The notes under the pieces are model-generated. The model made no database searches. It had not been told where the DNA came from and saw nothing but the letters and a program-made list of their open reading frames with translations. A program made the translations under genes and the position numbers. From positions 21,545,001 to 21,609,000 of the forward strand of contig NC_059478.1 of the NCBI RefSeq assembly GCF_018139145.2: a DNA stretch of 64,000 nucleotides, in the 5' to 3' direction. This DNA is from Gymnogyps californianus (Eukaryota; Chordata; Aves; Accipitriformes; Cathartidae). Below are positions 50,662 through 61,900 of the stretch, piece by piece (within the stretch, counting starts at the first letter, position 1; the number at the start of each line of letters is the position of its first letter).

Positions 50662-53600
50662 CAAACACGTGCTGAATATTAAGAGCAAATTCAAAGGTTC
50701 TGTTTATTCTGGGTGACAAAATCCAACTAATAAGAATGAAAATCTGAAGGTAGAGAGGAGAGTTGAAACCATTCCCACGCTAATGCAGATGCACGACACT
50801 GCAGCAACAACTACTCTGTGCATGTGTGTACTGTGATAGAGCCACATACATTTGGGTCATCAGCTTGGCATCAGAATATCTTAACTGGCACTTTTTAGAA
50901 GCTTTTTCAAATTACACTGCATTGACACCCAGGAACTAACTGACTTTATGACAAATACCTGTTTCTTATTAATATCAGGCATTTTGTAAACTGTATGTAG
51001 TAAAATGATCATCTTGTGAACATCAGGTAGTTTGTGGGATAAAATATCATCAGGACTAAATTTCATCAATAACTGAGCAATTCTGGAACATCTTTCAACC
51101 CATATGCTAACAAGTCCAGCAAAACCGAACTACATAGAGCCAAAGCATTCACAAAAGCCCTTTCCCTTGTGCTCTAGATTTTATTCTTGGGAGGCGTTAC
51201 ACATTTCTGTGCAATTTATGCTAGCTAGTATAATGTATTTTTTAATATAATCTGAGTGTATTAAGATCTAAAATATCAAAGTTACAGACCTTTGTTGATA
51301 TCAACAGAAAAGGAAAAGATGATGAAAACTTCAGAAGTTAGTCACAACACAAAAAAATACAGCCCTTGCCCTGAAGACCACACAATTTAGGAATAAAAAT
51401 CCAGAGCCATGATCGTTTTATGTAAACAGTATGGGCTATACAAAATCATACTTTAAATATTTAATACCTTATACGATATGAAGTACACTTTCACATCTGT
51501 AATTTCTGTCAGTGTTTTGTTCTGTTAGCCTATTGCTTCAGAAACCTAGTTCAGATTGTTGTCTCAAAAAAAAGAGATAAAGAATCCATGCTCTTTTGAA
51601 AATGTCAACTCCCATTAAACCAGCTCTCCAAAATAATGATGTTCATCTGATTTTTCCGTCTTTGATTAGGCTTGTATAATTCTGTATTATCTTGGTAGCT
51701 TTGATGCCAAACAAGATTAAATTGTCATGTACAGTATATTAAATTTATGATCTGAATTAAAAAATGACTTATAAGGCACTCAGAATCAGTATCCAGGGAC
51801 ACAGCTACTACATTTACATAATTTACACCACTGACATGCCATTATTTCCTAATTATTGATGGCCAATTATCAATTGCTGGTCAATGCTTGGAATCATTCA
51901 CTATAATTATTTCCCTTTGCCTCTTGTTTAGATGCAACAGAGACAGTTTTATCAAGCCTCAGCACAGCACCAACACATGCATTTCCTCTGCAAAGTGATA
52001 CTATTTTTTGCTGTTTTACATGTGATTTTTCTTCAGTATGAGGAAAAAAATATTTCAACTACAAACTCTAAAAGTTTTAAAGCAGCATTTTGTTACTTCT
52101 GACATGTATTCAAAACTCCTGTACAAAATACTGAGAGGATTCCCCAGAAAGAAAAAAAAGAAAAAGAAAAAACCCCATCAAAACTGATGTATTAGGAGAA
52201 TCGGGTTCAACAATAATGTGATCTTATTTTCTGTCCTCTTCTCTTCCATTTTTTCTTTCAGCACGTATTCATTTTTTCCTTTTGTATTTTATAAAAATGG
52301 ACGAAATAATAGCTGATTTCTGCCCTCATATCTAGATTTCACTTCCACTCAAATCAGTCCTAAAGCATGCAAACAAAAATCTGCATTTGAATTCCTAATG
52401 ATTCCTCCTATTGTCTCATTGCTGCTACAACCTGTCAATCACTGCTGAAAAGTGCTAATCACTCCCAGAAATCCCAATCTCACAGACAAAAGTACCAGTC
52501 ACCAAAAAAATAATACCAATTGGTCATGGATGGAAGGCAAATCTCACTAGGGATCTAACTGCACAATGGAGTTTATTAAGTCCATTTTGCTATAGTCTAG
52601 CTCTGCTAGAAGCATCCAACGGTTTCAGACTTTAATTTCAAAGTCAGCTAAAATCCACTAAAGTAACTTATATTCATTAGCTAGGCTTTAACTGAACTGC
52701 TGTGAAATCTCTTGGCTGCAAGGGCCTTTAGTAGAAGTGGCAGCTTTCATTTGCAATTTAAGGAAAATAGATCTAGTCAGATGTTAGGTACTTCTTTCTT
52801 AATCAGTTTGCTTTTTACAGGCACTTAGTTCTTTACAAAGTTGTTTCTTTAACTAATTGTATACGTCTTTAATAATACACATGAAAGAATATCTTGCAGT
52901 TAATACTCCGTACCTGACCAGTTCCCCTCTGTTACAACATTCAGCTTTAGTAGAAAGAAGTAGTAACAATGACTATATACCATGCATCATAAAGAACTGT
53001 TGCCTCAGGTCACAGAAACTGTATTTTATATTACAAAGGGGAAGGTGGCTAATTCAGTAGTCTTGACATCTAAACTGCTGTATCCTAAAAACCACTTTTT
53101 TTTTTAAGCCTCAGTGCAGATTGCACTGTTTGCATTTAAAACTATAAACACAGACTGTGTGTTCCTGTTACATCAACTAAATACTTAAGTATGTTTGATC
53201 TTAATAAACTATAATTAAGCAACATACAGTAATTACCTTTTAGAAATCCCTATAGTGATTATTACCTCTGGAGTTGACTAGAGGAGGCTAAGAATGTGCA
53301 ATAATTGATTTCTATTGGTTAAATGCATTCTACTTCCTATTTCTTAGATAAGCAAAATATTTTAACTGGGTGAAATTTCTCCTTAGGTAAGTAAGGTTCA
53401 TCTGGCTTCAGGTAGACACTACTGCAATCAGGAACTTCTACCAAAGTTGCTGTTGAAGTTACGTTTACCAATTATTGCAGTGGAAGGACCACCTCTGACA
53501 AAACTATAATATTTACATTAAAAACTGTTTGCAGAGAGGCATAATTTGTATATGGCTTTCTGCAATGTGTGTCTGCCTGCTTGGTGTGGTGGGATTTCAG

Positions 53601-55466
53601 TAGGGTTACAGCCTACAATTCTGAATGCTTCATGCTTCAACAGGAACCCACAGCTCCCAACCTTAGAGTGCTCCTGTAGCATACTTGGTGCCTGTAGTGC
53701 TGGATGAGTACTTGGTTTATTTCTTTATTTTTCTACTCAATGTCGAACACCTGAAAAGGTTGGGGTTTTTTTCCCCCTTTCTAAACAGTTTTTGCAGTTT
53801 AGGTGACTTTCTCTTTCTTACAGTTAAAATAAATAGCAAGCTTCAGCACAGTGAGTGCAAAGCAGTATATAGCTCCATAACACAGGTTCATCAATATACT
53901 TCGCATGACTACAGTGCCCATTCTTTTGGATTTCTGATTTTCATACAAATAATAATGAAACTCAAATGACTGCACACATGGTGAATCAGGAGGGGAAGCA
54001 AGCTTGCACTTCAGAAATGCTCGCTTTGTGATACAAGCCACTCTAGGCACATTAATTCAGAAGTACATTAATCTACAGTGCCATCTAGCCACCTGTGTAT
54101 ATTTAGTTTAAATGTGACAAAAAGAAAAGCCTTCTAAACTGTAAAAACTGTTAACCCTCTCCCCTTCCCCTCCCCTCCAGTTGCTGGATGTAGATGGAGT
54201 AGAATAATAATAAAAAAATAGCCCAATGTGTTTATAGCAACTGTTACTGACCTAAAGGAAACCTGCAAATCTTTGCTACAGCTCTGTGTTACACTGTTAT
54301 TACTCCAAACAACATAAACTGGGATATTAGCTGCACTGAATTAAAATGAAGCATTCTATAAACACCTGCTTTGTTGTACAAAACTTGTTTCCCTGAAACA
54401 TGGAACCTCTTTTCCTTCCTTCTCTTTTTCCTTCTTTTCAGCTCTAGCCTTAGAACTAAATTAGATTTTACATTATGTTTATGTTGCAAGAACGTTTTAA
54501 AGCTTCAGCAAGTATCTGATTTATTTTAGGTCTTATTATTTTTACAATAATAAAGTCAGGCTAGCAGATATTAAAAGACATCCTCCAAATATACATCTAA
54601 TAGATATTCTCAACCAGTAATATTCCCACAGCAATTTTAACGCATACCCTGAGTACACCAAACCTCTTTGACAGAATGCTCAAAGCACCTTGTAGTTCCC
54701 AGCTCAAGGTGTGACAGAAAGGAGTTGCTTTTAAAACTTCTTTCTCCTTTGACAGAAACTGCACAATATTCCCTGACTACCTTTTACAATTTGCACAGGA
54801 AAGGAAAGAAAGTACGAGAATTGAAATGTCCCCAACAGCTATCCAAAGCAAAGCCTGAGGTTGGTGTCTGTCCCACCCAGCGAGAGGCAGAAAGTGCTGA
54901 AATTTTTCCTTCCTGGCATTTGTGCCTCTTCCAGGCAGGACAGAGTTCTGTTGAACATACACATATCACAATTTAGTGTGTGACACAGTGGGTTGAGGGT
55001 ACACTTGGAAGCCCTCCCAACCACACAGGGTTTTGGCAGACAGGTGTTCCCCTTTGCAGGCTTCAGGTGAGCTCCGTGGGGTTTGGAGGCTGAACAAGAC
55101 AAGTTGACCCAAGAACTGAGAAGTACCCCAAAAGCCTGGAGACACCTTTGTCCCCTTCATGTAGCAGTCTACATCCAGCCTCTTTGTATGTTAACACTGA
55201 TAAGATGTATGAACATGATTTCAGGTCAAAAGCTTTATTTAAAAATAATTCCAGTTAACAACAGTTTCTTTAGAATCCTGCTAATACCTAACATGTAACA
55301 TTTGCAAAAAATCTGCACTTTAAAGAGTATCTTTAAGGAAGCTGAATAAGGGAAATCACTCAGGTCCTCATTCCTGTAAAATCTGCCATCAGTCTCTAAC
55401 CAATGCAAAAAAAAGTCCTGCTCTAGGCTTTGTGCCTGACCAGCTTCCAATGCCTTATGTCCCTGC
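50662..55466. other. Unique AT-rich non-coding sequence
   Basis: No supported gene. A long pyrimidine tract ending in 'ccctccag' (54155-54180) is a strong 3' splice-site look-alike, but what follows has stops in two frames within nine codons. Frames at 53685-53969 and 54668-55298 overlap antisense frames and have no recognised domains. Confidence 0.55.
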
Positions 55467-55766
55467 TTAATGCCACTTTTCTATAGGCCTCAGCTCTGCT
55501 TCCCTATTATCCTTACCCATAGATTCATCATTTCCCAGGTTTCTGCTACTGCTTGTCCCAGCATTACCATTTGAAGGAAATGCTACCCCTTCTCTGTACT
55601 CACCACCTACTTCTTGTCCTCCTCTTGCCTTAATTCTTTCCAGCTCCCAGGCCTCCACATTTTGCCTCAGGTCTCCCACACTCACAACAATGTTGAGATC
55701 TCTGACTTGGCCCACCAGGCTGAAGAAGGACCAATAGGCCAGTGTACTCTAAAAAAGCCTCAGAAG
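55467..55766 (-). other. Weak exon-like open frame, minus strand
   Basis: On the minus strand, 'ccttcttcag' (an acceptor-like AG at 55720-55721) is followed by 116 open bases (55719 to 55604). These end at a consensus donor, G|GTGAGTA (donor bases 55603 downward). The frame stays open beyond the donor to a stop near 55467 and runs upstream to about 55766. The translation is hydrophilic, for example VSVGDLRQNVEAWELERIKA. I recognise no family. The stretch is C/T-rich on the plus strand, which lowers stop frequency, so this is only a candidate. Confidence 0.13.
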
Positions 55767-55837
55767 ATAATTCTAAACATTACCCTGTATGCATTTAGTT
55801 ACAACTCTGCACAAAGATGGCACAGAGAGAAAGCCTG

Positions 55838-58054
55838 AGGTGGAGGAAAAAAGAAAAACCAGAAAAGAAACCTTTAAGATATAAGTTTTCCCACTTCTAT
55901 ACAGAGAATTTTTCACCCTTATTCAATTTCCAATGAGTAGAACCAGTGATCCTTCCTTGCTTTTGTCCCTTTTAAAGAAAACAAGCGGATTAAAAAAAAT
56001 TGGCACAAAAAGAGCACGCTTAATATACCAAAAAAAAAAAAAAAAAAGAAAAGCGCCCCAAAGAGCAAGAGACAAAGAGATGGGTTGTTTCTGACACAGG
56101 ATAAAATAAACAATTCTTACTTCACAGTTTTCTTGTGAGTAAAATGGCCAGTTTCCAGTCCCCCCCCTTGATACCAGACCTAGGCTGGTGCCAGGGGACT
56201 GAAGACACTGTTTCTGCCATGGTTTGTTTTGTTTTGGTTTTTTTTTAATTCTCTTAGTATCCTATTTTCATGATTCTTTTGTTAACCACTTCCTTTCTTA
56301 GCACAAGGTACATAGGGAAATATATGCTTATGCTCCTCTCCTTTGTTACTTCCTGAACCTTCACTGACATCTTTTTCCTGTTAAACACTTGATCCTAACA
56401 ACGATACAAATCTGAACTAATAGGCCAAAATATACTGAATGTATTGACAAGAAGAAGAAAAAAAAAAAAGAGACTTAACTGGTGAAAATTAAAGGACACA
56501 CAGTAAGAGGACTTTTAAAAAAAAAATAATAATGATTTGAAAATTAAATTTTGGAGGCATCCCTTCAACTCCATCAACTTCACAACAAATTTCACTGTCT
56601 ACCACCGGCTTGATCAATATAGGGTATGGACTATTTCAAAGGATCCTGCCTGTTTTTGGTGGAAGTAAAAAAGTTAAAATTCAGCATTTCCTTTGGATCC
56701 TAGTCTCACCCTTCCCAATGGAGTGCCTGTCCTTTCTACATAACTTCAATACTGGTTATTTCATATCAAAGTAAATGTAGTGGGCAGGATGATGACTGAC
56801 ACATGATCCGAGACAATGGGGTAAGGACCCGGTGCCTGGTAGCCTTGTGCTTTGACAGGCTTTTTCTCCTGGTGACTGTTAGCCATTGTTTGATAACTAC
56901 AGACTTCCCTTCCCACAGACCTTTCTGAACTCTGCTGTCTTTGAACAAGGCACGAAATGCGAAGGAAAGTATTTACCAGCCAGTAATTACAAGCCACCCC
57001 TCATGTAAAGGTAAATGGTAATGAGGAATGTGCAAAGAATAGTTAGCACTGTCAAAAGAAAAAAAAAAGAAAGCTTGTAAAACGTAAAGCCATACAAAAT
57101 GCCTTGTAGACTTATCCTGCAGTAACTGTATCAATTAACCATGCTAAAAGCCCTAACTCAGATGGGCACTGCACACAGCATGTCTGCCAGTGTTTTATTA
57201 TCAAGTCCATTATGATGAGTTCTTGTCCTAGACAAAAGGAGAACAGAAAAAGAATTCAGGCTGACAAATTAGACTTGAAATCAGTTTCATTTACATAACG
57301 ACTGGAAGTTCATTAATAACAGAGTTTTAATTATTCATGCTCTTGTTTCACTAGATACAGCAGTTTTCCCCCTGCTGTGCTGGATGTCTGGATTAGCTAA
57401 AATGAACCATAGCAAACTGATAGACTGCCCAGATTTCTTAAGTTCTTTGCTTCTTTCAAACTACCAAGGAGAGCACTCAGGGTGGAGGAGTAAGAGAAGG
57501 CAGGGGGAGGGGAAGAAACCCATCAGCTAATGTTATAACATGCTAACGAAGGAGATATTTGAATTCTGCTTTGGGTGCATACTTTGATTTGATGAGAACT
57601 CAGCCTCAAAATCCAAGCCATAAGAAAAAGTTTGAGAAACAGATTCCAAATTCTGTATTGTTTTCCCAACTTCTAGTTCCTTGTTTAGATCACTTTAGAT
57701 CAGTAACATCAACACTGGATATTTGTATTGGGATACCTGGTGTGAGCAGAGAGTGTTTCTAGAGAATAACCACATTTCAGTCTCTCACAAAGCGTTGTTT
57801 AGCATCTATGCTAAAATCATGGTGATTTCATAAATTCAGTTTTCTCTTATTTCTTCTGTAGGCTTTTGCTTTGTATGTGTTTTCTTTGGGGTTAGCTTCA
57901 TTTTTAATTGTAAAGTGGAATAAAGAAGGTCAGAAGCTAATATATTTTCTATAGAAAAAATGAGATTACTAGGATCTTTGTAAAAAATTCATCAAAATGC
58001 AACAATGAATGGACAGCTTTATCTTATAAGTTTTTCCCATCACAGCATCTAACA
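55838..58054. other. Unique AT-rich sequence, homopolymers, possible regulatory element
   Basis: No gene. An A18 run is at 56030-56047 and smaller A-runs are at 56459-56470 and 56518-56526. The stretch 57280-57400 combines TTAATTATTCATG (57327-57339) and GGATTAG (57390-57396) in non-repetitive sequence. Overlapping minus-strand frames at 56761-56997 are unsupported. Confidence 0.5.
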
Positions 58055-58110
58055 AGTAACTCCCATTGACTTCAACATATCCTGCAGTGAAAGAATAGGA
58101 CCCATGGATT
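58055..58110. repeat. Copy of dispersed palindromic unit (first of a local pair)
   Basis: It contains 'actcccattgacttcaacat' followed by 'atcctgcag' and 'gaataggaccc'. Its centre and its 'tcctgcag' word are shared with the better copy 80-100 bases downstream. Confidence 0.5.
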
Positions 58111-58144
58111 TTACATGACTATTTGCTATTCAGTGAAACCTAAG

Positions 58145-58220
58145 GGCCCTACTCTCCCACTGCAGGATGCATGTAATACCCATTGAAATCAATGGGAATT
58201 ACTCTTATGTCCTGCAGCAC
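58145..58220. repeat. Best-preserved palindromic (foldback) repeat copy
   Basis: The core is cccattga-aa-tcaatggg (58179-58196), two perfect 8-bp arms around an AA. The outer arms ctgcagga (58160-58167) and tcctgcag (58210-58217) are also perfectly complementary, giving a 58-bp hairpin with two paired blocks. Flanking 'gggccct' precedes it. There is no coding content, and it fits a short MITE-like foldback element. The family name is unknown to me. Confidence 0.6.
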
Positions 58221-58965
58221 AACCAGGCCTCACAGCTACATGTCGTGAACTATGAACACTGGCAGGTGGACAAAGTGAGGGATATATTTGAAGAATGATG
58301 CTTACTAAAAGCTGTAAGTTATACTTTGAAATTCTTCCTTTTTCTCATAGCATGTAACTAAGGCATGAGACCACGGGTCTTTTCTTCCAAAACCTGAAGT
58401 TTTCTGAAAACAAAACAATGAATGGAATAAAAACATTTTGTGTAGAAATGAAAGCAAACAAGTGATCTCTTAAGCTTTTACTGCTTAGTGCTTCCTTTTT
58501 GCTGGAAACATCAGTAGCTATTTTGTTCACTTTCTCTCCATCCTTGAAAAATTAATAATACAGCTAGAAAAAAAAAATGATGAAAAAAGTCTTAAGAGGA
58601 CAGAAAGGCAGAGATTCAATAGACATCTGGATCATATTTGCTCTGGTACTTTTTTTAGGAGCCTTTTGTATTATGTTGCTGTGGGGAGCAAAGAGGAGAG
58701 GTTTCCCCTATGTTTATATTTGAATTCAGGTACAAGTATTCAGCCATCTAATTTTTGTCAATATGTTGTATCTTCCAATTCTGGTCATTGGTAGATAGTG
58801 TGCACATCTTGTGTAGCATGTCCATAATAAAGGTCACTGAATGTGCACAATTGTTTTAGTTTTGTTGTTTGTGGGGGGTTTTTTTGGTTTTTTTTTGTTT
58901 GTTTGTTTTTTGTTTTTTTTTTTTTAAATGGAAGCCAATTCTAAACTAAGAGAAAGGAAAAATAC
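58221..58965. other. Unique sequence and a long T/G-rich tract
   Basis: A minus-strand 61-codon frame at 58345-58530 is unsupported. The plus strand from about 58853 to 58926 is almost entirely T and G with runs of up to 13 T. It immediately precedes the MIR-like relic. Confidence 0.6.
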
Positions 58966-59072
58966 AAGGCTGGAAGTCAGTAGATTTAGACTACATTCCA
59001 GCTGTATCACTGTCCCTCATCAAATAGCCTACCTGTTGACCCTGGGCCAAACCGTAAATCCCTCAGCCATGC
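58966..59072 (+). repeat. MIR/CORE-SINE-like relic
   Basis: The plus-strand order of 'ggctggaagtcagtagattt', 'acattccagctgtatcactg', 'acctgttgaccctgggccaa' and 'aatccctcagccat' follows the MIR/CORE-SINE pattern (GGAGTCAG--CTGGGTTC--CCAGCTCTGCCACT--TGTGACCTTGGGCAA--CTCAGTTT). The spacing is right, although many positions have changed. It overlaps a chance open frame at 58928-59221. Confidence 0.5.
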
Positions 59073-61749
59073 TGATGGCTAACAAATATATTTGCACACA
59101 ATTATTCATAGGAATTGTTCTGCAGGGCTGGACAAAAATTCTGGGAGTCACTGTTCACCACTGTGAATCAGTGCATAGACTGACCTTGTATTTTCTGGCC
59201 CTCTCCCTGGAAATAAGGTGACAGCTTTTCCCTGACTGATTGGTTTACTCCAGGAATACATTCCTCAGTCAGGTTATAGTGATGAACACAGTAAAAATCT
59301 GAAATGAAAAGAGCCACTAGATTCCTGTTTGAGAAGATTTGGTTGATGTGGACAATTTCCTGTCAGTCTGAGAGTCACAAGAGAAACATAATAAAGGCAT
59401 AAGGGGTGTATGGATCCATTAACCGTGTAATGTGTTTTTGATTGGACTTTGCGAGAATAATGTGAGTTTCTTGCAGCCAGCTCCAAATTTAGGTTGTTCA
59501 AAAAGAAACTAGTGCTAAGCTAACAGACTTGATAGGGTCTAGTGCAAAGAGGTCTGCTTACCACAGAGGCTTTGTATGGACAGAGATCTCCCCATAAATT
59601 TGTCAAAAAGTGACCAAGTTTATTCCAACCTAGTCTATGAATACATTTCATTCTTATTCTCACCAAGTTCCCAGACATATGATGTCTCTCACATTCCTGT
59701 GGGAGATCCCATGTTTCTAACCGTTCTTCTAATCTTTTAGGAAGCATACCAGGCAGTTCCCATTGCACAGATGGCATGCAGTGCCTGACTAAACTAGCAG
59801 ACTTGGTGCTGTCTCAATGCCTTTCACTGGCAAGAACTGATTGAGTAGCCCTGATTGATACTCTTAGTACTAGCTGGACAATCTGCCTTGCTATGTTTAA
59901 TCCACAGACCATGTGGCTGTTGGGAGACACTTTTTTTAACAGCTTTTTAACAATTTACAAGGGCAGCTTTTTTGAGAAATTTTCTTTCCTGGTTTTAACA
60001 TGTTGCTGTCTCTACACGTTCTTCGTCTATCACTGGATTTTCTAAAAAAACCCGTCCCTTGTATCTTAGTGTGGTTTATTTTCAGTTGTTTTGAAGTTTT
60101 AGAATATAACTCAGCAGTGCAAAATCCTGGAAAATAGCTTAGTGAAAAAGTGTCACAAATGCAGTCATGAAAAAATATGGACACACATATCACCTCCTTG
60201 TCATTGACAGATCACGTTGCTGAAAAACCTAACGAGATAGAAGCTTTAAACAACACATTAGAGCAAATTAAACAGACTGAAGCACTCCCAGATTGCTGTT
60301 CTGGCCCATATTTTCAAATATTCTAAATTCAAACCTAGCCAAGACTTGACTGTCTGAGGCCTTAAGCTTACAAATAGAACCCTTAATTTTTACATAAGAA
60401 ATTAAAGATGAAAATTACCTAGCTTTGAACACTTCTTTTTGAAAAGAGTGACCTACAGCACACGTTTTTGAACTTGTCAGACCTAATAGTTTTCTTTAAA
60501 TCAAGTCAGAAACTCAGTCCCATTTGGCCCACTGCACAGTATGTGACGCAGTGAACATGCATTTTTCCACACAGCTAATAGGAGAATTATGTACTGACTC
60601 TTCTTTAAGGAGAATACTTAGGTGGAGGGGAAAAGACAAAAGAAAGTTGTTTTTCAGATCTAATCTTTGTTATCTACATTCTCCACATTTACAGTCCTCA
60701 TGGTCTTACCTGCTCTTACCAGGTAATTTCCAGTTATTCACTAGTTTTCCTTTGGCCTCAATAAGGAAATCTTCAAGTAAGGTTAGTGCAGAAGATTAAG
60801 ACTGCATTAAGATTAAGTCTGAAATGTTCTGCTACCAATTAGCCCTCTAGTATTTCTGTAAGCCTTGAATTTTTGATGCGATCAATGACACCAAGTGGAG
60901 CCATCTTCTGTGGAGTGGTTATTAAAGATATAAAAATCAATACAAAGATGATACTTGGAAATCTATATCACAAGATAATGAATCACCATGAGAGCCAGCT
61001 AAGAAGGAATGTCAGCAAACCAAACAGAAGGTTTGTGCATAACAAATTATTTGATGCCAGTAGAGTTTAAGCTAAATTTTGCATGAGACAGAAGTCTTCA
61101 GGCAACACTTATGATACATTTGCATGGCAAGGTTTTAATGAGATGAAGACACAAGACCAACCATGCACAGGGCTTTTTGTGCATTAAAGAGAGACAGAAG
61201 GAGTGAGAGATGATTGAGACATATGGGATTAAGACAATAATGCTGTAATTTGACTTTAATGACAAAACAGCATCAAAAACTTTCTGTGTCAGTAATCCTC
61301 ATTCAATTTCTTTTAAATGAAACATTATTTGCCTGCACCTTGAGTACTGATTGTTATTGGAGTTGTGTATTGGAGCTTCACAGGATACTCCAAATTTAAT
61401 TTGAACTAGGGATTGATTTAGCTGGCTTCAAAGACAGGTTTTCCTTTCCAAAATTGAACTAGTGCATGACTTTGCAAGTTCATTTGGGTTTACTGCTTGA
61501 CACAATTGTATGAGACTTTACAGCATTTATGGTACGTTTTGCCCTGCTGATCTCCTGTTCACTCACATGTACAGACACACATACAGACATAACTATTAAA
61601 ACAAACAGTCTTGCTGCCTGCCCCCCCCCCCCCCTTTTCCCTGGGAAATATATTCCTCGCTAAAAGCTACTGATTCAAAAGACTCACACAGTTCAAATCC
61701 ATATTATATGAAAAACATAACCACTTTGAACTTCTAATATATCAATTAG
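59073..61749. other. Unique AT-rich non-coding sequence with a C14 run
   Basis: No supported gene. Frames at 59520-59777 (-), 59936-60193 (-) and 60524-60799 (+) have no recognised domains. C14 lies at 61621-61634. Confidence 0.6.
61621..61634. repeat. C14 homopolymer
   Basis: Fourteen consecutive C on the plus strand, directly readable. Its length is uncertain in sequencing. Confidence 0.95.
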
Positions 61750-61900
61750 AAGGCTCTTAGAGCATTTTACTATCATTAGTTATGCTATAACTTTTCTGAA
61801 AGATGAGAACAGAACATTCTCATTTTGCAGATCACTCACTTTACTGAGGGATGTAAAAAACTAAACAAACTAACATCAAGATACTACAAGGTCTTAGGCA
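61750..61900 (-). repeat. MIR-like SINE relic, antisense
   Basis: The plus strand shows, in order, 'ggctcttagagcattttact', 'cattttgcagat', 'actttactgaggga', 'aactaaacaaactaa' and 'ctacaaggtc'. These correspond in order to the antisense MIR words (TTCTAAGCGCTTTAC, CATTTTACAGAT, GAAACTGAGGCA, AGTAACTTGCCC, AAGGTCAC). It is diverged, but the order is convincing. Confidence 0.4.

Noticed and set aside
56761..56997. Two overlapping minus-strand frames of 60-78 codons
   Set aside because: Different frames over the same bases, no splice or promoter support.
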